This document shows positions 6,691-10,570 of a stretch of 10,570 nucleotides of DNA, piece after piece; position 1 is the stretch's first letter, and the number at the start of each line of letters is the position of its first letter. The position numbers and the translations under genes were made by a program. Below the pieces are notes generated by a model, which did no database searches, was not told the DNA's origin, and was given only the letters and a program-made list of their open reading frames with translations. Source of the stretch: Eubacteriaceae bacterium UBA1433 (GTDB taxonomy: Bacteria > Bacillota > Clostridia > Eubacteriales > UBA1433); NCBI GenBank assembly GCA_002329295.1, contig DCTT01000026.1:24553-35122 (forward strand), given 5' to 3'.

Positions 6691-7131
6691 ATGAAAGATG
6701 CCATACAAGAATTTTTAACAGAAAATCCGGAACTCAGCGAAGAAGAAAAACCGCTTTATCGCTACAGCTGTGCAGAACAAATGATTCTTGCAGCCAACAA
6801 AAAATACAACTTAAATCTCAGCCAACAAACCATCAACGCCATTATCCCTTTTGGCGGAGGCATGGGGTGCCGCAGAACCTGCGGAATTATTTTGGGCGCT
6901 TTGGCGGTAGGCGGTGTGCTCTGGGGAGCGCCGAAACCTTTTGATCATACAAAACTGCGTGCCTTTTGTGCCGAATACACCCAATGGTTCATCAACACGT
7001 TTGGCAGCCTGGATTGTCCCTATATCATGCTGATGCATGCTGATCCCGATCCGGCAATTAAATGTCGACACTGTATTGAACAAAGCGCCGAAAAACTGGA
7101 ACAATTTATCGAAAAATACAATGCGCTGTAA
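6691..7131 (+). CDS. C_GCAxxG_C_C family putative redox protein
   Basis: The 146-aa product matches the layout of the C_GCAxxG_C_C family, putative redox-active proteins common in anaerobes whose biochemical role is not established. Seen: an early Cys in YSCAEQMILAA (C27), a central GGGMGCRRTCGIILGAL block (about 55-71, C60 and C64) corresponding to the GCAxxG signature but reading TCGIILG, a Cys in SLDCPYI (C109), and a final CRHC pair (C125, C128). C93 is a further cysteine. The central GILGALAVGGVL stretch is hydrophobic but short, and no signal peptide is visible. The ATG at 6691 has a strong CGGAGGAG site (6673-6680) about 10 nt upstream, so the frame upstream of it is not coding. It is probably monocistronic, with bioY following under its own promoter. 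Metal or cofactor binding by the cysteines is inference. Confidence 0.85.
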   Translation: MKDAIQEFLTENPELSEEEKPLYRYSCAEQMILAANKKYNLNLSQQTINAIIPFGGGMGCRRTCGIILGALAVGGVLWGAPKPFDHTKLRAFCAEYTQWFINTFGSLDCPYIMLMHADPDPAIKCRHCIEQSAEKLEQFIEKYNAL

Positions 7132-7152
7132 TTTAATCAAAAAAAAATACAA

Positions 7153-7195
7153 CATCACAAAATTCTTTTGTTGTTGTGTGATGATACCCTTTTCA
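7153..7195 (+). terminator. Weak terminator candidate after the C_GCAxxG_C_C gene
   Basis: CATCACA (7153-7159) pairs perfectly with TGTGATG (7177-7183) around a 17-nt loop. A T-rich stretch follows but starts about 5 nt after the stem (7190-7193). Nine A residues at 7139-7147 precede it, so the structure could also stop minus-strand transcripts. The long loop and the offset of the U-run make efficient termination uncertain, and readthrough into bioY is plausible. Confidence 0.4.
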
Positions 7196-7211
7196 GTTTT
7201 TAAATTCTGAC

Positions 7212-7240
7212 TTGACACCGATGCCCTCCTATTGTAAACT
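7212..7240 (+). promoter_or_regulatory. bioY promoter
   Basis: A perfect TTGACA (7212-7217) and TAAACT (7235-7240, four of six consensus bases) are 17 bp apart. Transcription would start near 7247. The -10 lies inside the left half of the BirA operator, so BirA bound there would block RNA polymerase. The resulting leader is only about 29 nt. Confidence 0.65.
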
Positions 7241-7274
7241 TTTTTATGTTTTTAGGTTTACAATAGGAGGGCAT
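7221..7274 (+). promoter_or_regulatory. BirA operator within a 19-bp perfect inverted repeat
   Basis: The arms at 7221-7239 and 7256-7274 are exact reverse complements separated by 16 nt. The inner part, TTGTAAAC (7232-7239) and GTTTACAA (7256-7263), matches the conserved half-sites of the biotin repressor operator (TTGTAAACC ... GGTTTACAA). The location is right for the family, at the promoter of bioY with birA as the next gene. The outer 11 bp of each arm are not needed for the BirA consensus. On the right arm they hold the bioY ribosome binding site AGGAGG (7265-7270). Operator identity is an inference from motif plus context. Confidence 0.88.
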
Positions 7275-7275
7275 T

Positions 7276-7869
7276 ATGACATTATCCACAAGATCTATGG
7301 CTTTAACAGCACTCTTTGCCGCACTGACGGCATTGGGTGCATTTCTGGCAATTCCTATAGGTCCTGTGAGCATCACCCTGCAAACTTTGTTTGTACTCCT
7401 TGCAGGTATTTTGTTCGGCGCGCGTTTGGGCGCTCTTTCACAACTCATCTATATCGCTTTGGGTCTTTTTGGTTTGCCGGTCTTTTCAGGATTCACCGGC
7501 GGGCTTTCCTCTGTATTCAAACCGAGCTTCGGCTTTTTAATCGGCTTTATTGTCGCTGCTTATTTGGTAGGTTTTCTTGCCGAGAAATATTTGTATCCAC
7601 CTGCAAAGCCCGATTCTTTGCAAAATCCATCGAAAGGGTCAATATTCTTCTTTAAGATTTTACTTATTGCTTTTGCAGGCATTTTTTTCATCTATTTATT
7701 AGGCATTCCCTATATGTACTTCATTTTACATCAGGTAATGCATACGGAAATCACCTTTTGCGGAGCCGTCAAAGCGGGCTGCCTTGTCTTTTTGCCCGGA
7801 GATATCCTTAAAGCGTTGCTTGCCTCTTTGCTTGGCATGAAAATTTTGCCCAAAATAAAGCAACGTTGA
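7276..7869 (+). CDS. bioY: BioY, biotin-specific S component of an ECF transporter
   Basis: This is an integral membrane protein that binds biotin with high affinity and delivers it through an energy-coupling module (EcfA, EcfA', EcfT). The 197-aa product is slightly longer than the usual 180-190. It has about six hydrophobic segments and BioY landmarks: an N-terminal GPVSITLQTLFVLLAGILFG block (about 29-48), GLPVFSGFTGG (about 65-75), the PSFGFLIGF turn (about 82-90) and the late LPGDILKALLASLLG helix (about 176-190). A polar stretch with several prolines and serines near residues 110-120 lies in a loop. The ATG at 7276 has AGGAGG 5 nt upstream. No ecfA or ecfT gene is adjacent, so it would use a shared module encoded elsewhere. 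It is most likely repressed by BirA at the 7221-7274 operator. The birA promoter overlaps its stop codon. Confidence 0.95.
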   Translation: MTLSTRSMALTALFAALTALGAFLAIPIGPVSITLQTLFVLLAGILFGARLGALSQLIYIALGLFGLPVFSGFTGGLSSVFKPSFGFLIGFIVAAYLVGFLAEKYLYPPAKPDSLQNPSKGSIFFFKILLIAFAGIFFIYLLGIPYMYFILHQVMHTEITFCGAVKAGCLVFLPGDILKALLASLLGMKILPKIKQR

Positions 7870-7894
7870 AAAATACCTTTCTATCCCCTATAAT
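7866..7894 (+). promoter_or_regulatory. Internal promoter of birA
   Basis: TTGAAA (7866-7871) and a perfect TATAAT (7889-7894) are separated by exactly 17 bp. The -35 overlaps the bioY stop codon (TGA, 7867-7869). Transcription would start near 7901, about 29 nt before the birA ATG. No BirA operator half-sites are seen here, so this promoter should not be autorepressed. Confidence 0.7.
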
Positions 7895-7929
7895 ATCTAC
7901 CATACTGCACACGCATTACAGGTGAAAAA

Positions 7930-8910
7930 ATGTCACTCAAAGACTTTGTATTACAAAATTTAGAAGAAAACCGTCCTTCTTATGTCTCCGGTCAGCAAAT
8001 GGCCGAGATGTTCCAAGTTTCCCGTGCTGCTGTGTGGAAGGCTATCGAGGCCTTGCGCCGCGACGGATACGAAATTGATTCTGCACCCAAGAAGGGCTAT
8101 GCGCTCTTGCCTTCTTCGGATATATTATCGAAAGGTGCGATTTATCATTTTTTGAAATCCGAATATCGCTCTTTTTCTTTACACGTCTATGAAAGCATTG
8201 ATTCTACGAACCAGGCAGCAAAAAAAATGGCGGTAGACGGCGCCGCCGAAGGAACTGTGATTGTCGCCAATACGCAAACGGCAGGGCGAGGCAGAATGGG
8301 GCGAAGTTTTTATTCCCCTGCCCACAGCGGCATTTATATGAGCATGATTTTACGTCCGCAAACCGATATTTCCGATACGGTATTGCTTACCACCGCCGCC
8401 GGCGTGGCGGTGTGTCGTGCCATTGAATCAACCTGTAAAAAGCCCTGCTTTATCAAGTGGCTCAACGACATCTACTTAGACGAAAAAAAAATATGCGGTA
8501 TTCTAACAGAAGCTATGACCAACTGTGAAACCGGATTGGTAGATAGCGTCATCGTGGGTATCGGTGTAAACTTCAAGACCCCTACCCATGCGTTTCCGAC
8601 AGAACTTCAGTCACGTGCGGGCTCCATTTTTTCTGATGAAATCCCCTCTGTTACGCGCAGTCATCTCATTGCTGAAATCGTCAATGAATTTATGGATCTT
8701 TATGCAGACTTTACGCAAAAGGAGTTTTTAAAAGAATATCGCTCGCGTTCTTTTGTGCTGGACAAACAAATCTCTTATTTTGCACAGAGCCAATGGCATG
8801 AAGCTTTGGCCCTTGATGTTGCAGATAATGGCGGACTGATTGTGCGAGATAAAGAGGGGAAAATACATACCCTTCATTCAGGCGAAATCACTCTGCGCAA
8901 TATAGACTAA
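7930..8910 (+). CDS. birA: Bifunctional biotin-[acetyl-CoA-carboxylase] ligase / biotin operon repressor BirA
   Basis: BirA activates biotin to biotinyl-5'-AMP and attaches it to a lysine of biotin-dependent carboxylases. With biotinyl-AMP bound it dimerises and represses biotin genes. The 326-aa product carries both parts. It has an N-terminal winged helix-turn-helix (about 2-60, recognition region QMAEMFQVSRAAVWKAIEAL) and a catalytic domain with DSTN (about 91-94), the biotin/AMP loop GRGRMGR (119-125), KWLND (176-180), KKICGIL (186-192) and IVGIGVNF (208-215). A C-terminal SH3-like domain ends in SGEITLRNID. The usual KWPND proline is a leucine here. The ATG at 7930 has AGGTGA (7920-7925) 4 nt upstream. 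It follows bioY by 60 bp, with its own promoter and possible co-transcription, and ends in the terminator at 8909-8936. Confidence 0.97.
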   Translation: MSLKDFVLQNLEENRPSYVSGQQMAEMFQVSRAAVWKAIEALRRDGYEIDSAPKKGYALLPSSDILSKGAIYHFLKSEYRSFSLHVYESIDSTNQAAKKMAVDGAAEGTVIVANTQTAGRGRMGRSFYSPAHSGIYMSMILRPQTDISDTVLLTTAAGVAVCRAIESTCKKPCFIKWLNDIYLDEKKICGILTEAMTNCETGLVDSVIVGIGVNFKTPTHAFPTELQSRAGSIFSDEIPSVTRSHLIAEIVNEFMDLYADFTQKEFLKEYRSRSFVLDKQISYFAQSQWHEALALDVADNGGLIVRDKEGKIHTLHSGEITLRNID

Positions 8911-8936
8911 AAAAAGCCCGTTTTCGGTCTTTTTTT
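8909..8936. terminator. Bidirectional terminator between birA and the convergent operon
   Basis: The right end of birA is followed by A-run, GCCCG, TTTT loop, CGGTC, T-run. The stem has three G-C pairs, one C-T mismatch, one more G-C pair and about six A-U pairs, and the T-run covers 8930-8936. The A-run on the other side gives the same structure a U-tract on the minus strand. It can therefore end birA and also the operon arriving from 9025. The region between 8937 and 9024 holds nothing else that I recognise. Confidence 0.75.
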
Positions 8937-9024
8937 ATATTACTGTTTATTTTTATCACACCGCTTCTTATTTGTATCAATTATTTCAGACAGAACACAA
9001 AAACACTTCTTGCAACACGATTTT

Positions 9025-9489
9025 TTATCTCACCTTGAACAAACGGATAAAAAAGCCGATCAACGTACCAAAAATCAATATCAAACATAACGCCGTAAAC
9101 CATGAGGGCAACGGTTTTGCTAGAGACGAATACAATGTAATCACAATAAAACTCAACACCATCTGCCATTTTATCGTAGCAATCATATTTTTCAACGTTC
9201 GATAAACCCTACGGGCATTTTGTTTGGTAATGCGAATACCTGTGTTCCAAATACGGGGAAATTGCTCTAATACAGTGATCCCGACATACATAATCAACGC
9301 AATAATGGGCAAAACAAACAGTTCTTTTTTATCCGTCCATCTATCTATCAATCCCGCAGCATTATAATGTCCCGGTATCTGCTCAGGAATAGCTTTCCAG
9401 CCAAACGCAAGATAAATGAAAACGCCTGCCAATAATAGCACGCAAAACAAATCCGCAAACCAATCGTAGCCGTTTCTTGCGATCTTCAT
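9025..9489 (-). CDS. DUF1648 domain membrane protein
   Basis: The 154-aa product is a predicted integral membrane protein. It has a first membrane helix at about 13-31, then the DUF1648 signature (IPEQIPGHYNAAGLIDRW, about 34-51, with the HxNAxGxxDRW core). Further hydrophobic helices follow at about 57-76, 107-123 and 128-149. A basic cytoplasmic-type stretch (residues 79-108, with several Arg and Lys) lies between helices 2 and 3. DUF1648 also occurs in SdpI-like immunity proteins, but this short form lacks clear evidence of that role and its function is unknown. The ATG at 9487-9489 has AGGTGA 7 nt upstream. It begins 31 bp after the NimA-like gene, so co-transcription is likely. The product could sit at the membrane beside the two redox proteins, but that link is conjecture. 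Confidence 0.85.
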   Translation of the reverse strand: MKIARNGYDWFADLFCVLLLAGVFIYLAFGWKAIPEQIPGHYNAAGLIDRWTDKKELFVLPIIALIMYVGITVLEQFPRIWNTGIRITKQNARRVYRTLKNMIATIKWQMVLSFIVITLYSSLAKPLPSWFTALCLILIFGTLIGFFIRLFKVR

Positions 9490-9520
9490 CCTTATCTCAC
9501 CTGTTTTTTTGTTTGTTATT

Positions 9521-9991
9521 TTATTTTGTCAGCCTCTTCGCCGTCATTTTTTCTACGGTTAATTTGAGTACGGCTGTTTTGTCTAAAATCGCTTTTTCAA
9601 AAACAATTTCCTCTGATTCTCTGTAGTGCGCCACTAAAAAGCCCAGCGCCTTTTCTTTCTCATTTTCTTCCAAAATCTCCATGATGCCATAGCCGATTAC
9701 ACTTTCATAGGCCATGGTGCAGTCGCAAGCACTTTGCCCTACAATCAATTCATGACCTCTGTCCATCTCAAAACCCACTTTGGGATTTTGTTGAAGGGCA
9801 CGAAGCTTTTTGCCTTCCAACGCCGAATGAAAATAAAGCGTCACTTCGCCATCTGTTTCCGTCAATCCAAAATTCATAGGCACGATATAAGGATATTCGT
9901 CGCAAGCAAAGGCAATGCGACACACATCGCACTGTTTCATAATCGCCAATATTTCGCTTCTGTCCGTGACTTCTCTGTCTTTTCTGCGCAT
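9521..9991 (-). CDS. NimA-like / pyridoxamine 5'-phosphate oxidase family FMN-binding protein
   Basis: The 156-aa product is a split-barrel flavin-binding protein of the group that includes NimA, the nitroimidazole reductase. The N-terminus MRRKDREV followed by a helix, ACDEYPYIVPMNFG (about 29-42), LYFHSALEGKKLRALQQNP (about 52-70) and KVGFEMD are typical of this group. The FHSALEGKK segment would bind the FMN phosphate. The middle has a cysteine pair, ACDCTM (about 88-93). The substrate cannot be told from sequence; drug reduction is known only for some relatives. The ATG at 9989-9991 has GGGAG 6 nt upstream. It follows the flavoprotein gene by 27 bp and precedes the DUF1648 gene by 31 bp, which supports one operon. 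Confidence 0.9.
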   Translation of the reverse strand: MRRKDREVTDRSEILAIMKQCDVCRIAFACDEYPYIVPMNFGLTETDGEVTLYFHSALEGKKLRALQQNPKVGFEMDRGHELIVGQSACDCTMAYESVIGYGIMEILEENEKEKALGFLVAHYRESEEIVFEKAILDKTAVLKLTVEKMTAKRLTK

Positions 9992-10018
9992 GATTTTCTC
10001 CCGAAAAAATATCGTATA

Positions 10019-10552
10019 TTACAAGCTCTTTCCCAACAAATAGGCTTGCTGCGGAAAGTTTGTATTTTCAATATCTTTTCGTTTTTTGCAACCTGTTGCC
10101 AGCACCTTGCCTGCATGTTCCCAGCAAAGATAATCAATAATTGTCTGATAATGCATCTCCAAAGACTTCATTACCCGACAATCATCGTCTTCCGCCGTAG
10201 CCAGCAAGACTGTTTCTTTATTGCCCATAATCTTTGTATTTACTGCATAAAAGCGATCAATCACCGTTTTCATCTGTGCCGACATACCAAAATAATACAA
10301 CGGAGTAACAAAAACAATCATCTCTGTCTGAACCAATTGACTCATCAACGATGTCAGCGCATCCTTTTGCACGCACCCGACAGCTTCTGTGATGCAATAA
10401 TCACAGGCACGACAGGGATGAATGTCTTCAAAAGCTGCATCAAAACGCACGACACTATGCCCCGCCTCTTTGGCGCCTCGAATAAATTCATCGGCCAGCA
10501 ATGCGGATGTACCCTTTCTATGAGGGCTTCCGGTAATGACTGTAATTTTCAT
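10019..10552 (-). CDS. Flavodoxin-fold FMN reductase, iron-sulfur flavoprotein-like
   Basis: The 177-aa product belongs to the NAD(P)H-dependent FMN reductase / flavodoxin family. It starts with a beta strand and the FMN-phosphate loop TGSPHRKGTS (about 7-16), and has TPLYYFGMSAQMKTVIDR (about 83-100), the second flavin contact region. C47, C50, C53 and C60 form a CX2CX2CX6C pattern. This fits the compact cysteine motif of archaeal and clostridial iron-sulfur flavoproteins, so a [4Fe-4S] cluster is possible, though many related reductases keep these cysteines for other reasons. The ATG at 10550-10552 has GAGGTG 5 nt upstream, at the right edge of the window. The operon promoter must lie further right, outside the window, or the gene belongs to a longer operon. 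Confidence 0.9.
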   Translation of the reverse strand: MKITVITGSPHRKGTSALLADEFIRGAKEAGHSVVRFDAAFEDIHPCRACDYCITEAVGCVQKDALTSLMSQLVQTEMIVFVTPLYYFGMSAQMKTVIDRFYAVNTKIMGNKETVLLATAEDDDCRVMKSLEMHYQTIIDYLCWEHAGKVLATGCKKRKDIENTNFPQQAYLLGKSL

Positions 10553-10570
10553 CTTTGCACCTCTCGCGTT

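Noticed and set aside
6811..7218. Minus-strand frame opposite the C_GCAxxG_C_C gene
   Set aside because: It is antisense to a recognisable family member, with no ribosome binding site and no domain.
7200..7448. Minus-strand frame starting within bioY and crossing its operator
   Set aside because: It is a shadow of bioY. The Ala/Lys-rich translation follows from BioY codon content and there is no ribosome binding site.
9937..10137. Minus-strand frame between the flavoprotein and NimA-like genes
   Set aside because: It overlaps both genes in another frame and has no ribosome binding site, while both flanking genes are supported by motifs.
1..10570. CRISPR arrays, insertion sequences, phage genes, tRNA or rRNA
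   Set aside because: No regularly spaced repeats, transposase or integrase motifs, or RNA gene signatures are visible on either strand. The only long inverted repeat is the bioY operator.

Overview
The window looks like chromosomal DNA of a low-to-moderate GC anaerobic Firmicute (Clostridia- or Negativicutes-like; the sequence does not settle which). This rests on strong AGGAGG-type ribosome binding sites, sigma-A-like promoters often carrying an extended -10 (TGA-TATAAT), the pcrA-ligA-gatC-gatA gene order seen in Firmicutes, NAD-dependent LigA, and oxygen-averse redox proteins (a C_GCAxxG_C_C protein, an iron-sulfur-flavoprotein-like reductase and a NimA-like flavin protein). No transposon, phage, CRISPR, tRNA or rRNA was found.

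Region 1 (1-5101, minus strand) is a housekeeping operon read from a promoter near 5093-5101: pcrA helicase, ligA DNA ligase, gatC, and the first 167 codons of gatA, which leaves the window. The genes are 0 to 14 nt apart or overlapping. It joins DNA repair/replication enzymes with the amidotransferase that makes Gln-tRNA(Gln) and/or Asn-tRNA(Asn).

Region 2 (5223-6371, minus strand) holds a cyclophilin (ppiB) with its own promoter and a strong intrinsic terminator, and upstream of it a family-6-like uracil/hypoxanthine DNA glycosylase with its own extended -10 promoter.

Region 3 (6429-7190, plus strand) is a C_GCAxxG_C_C family cysteine-rich protein, transcribed divergently from the glycosylase. 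Its main promoter candidate would give an unusually long leader of about 225 nt with possible alternative hairpins.

Region 4 (7212-8936, plus strand) is a biotin module: bioY (biotin-binding S component of an ECF transporter) followed by birA (biotin-protein ligase with an N-terminal DNA-binding domain). A perfect 19-bp inverted repeat lies at the bioY promoter. Its inner part is a BirA operator and its outer part matches the bioY ribosome binding site. birA also has a promoter of its own. This forms a plausible feedback loop: BirA with bound biotinyl-AMP shuts off biotin uptake.

Region 5 (9025-10552, minus strand) is a likely three-gene operon: a flavodoxin-fold FMN reductase with a compact four-cysteine motif, a NimA-like FMN-binding split-barrel protein, and a small DUF1648 membrane protein. 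It converges on birA across a terminator that can work in both directions.

Most of the window is ordinary. The best leads are the bioY operator/ribosome-binding-site inverted repeat and the long structured leader before the C_GCAxxG_C_C gene.
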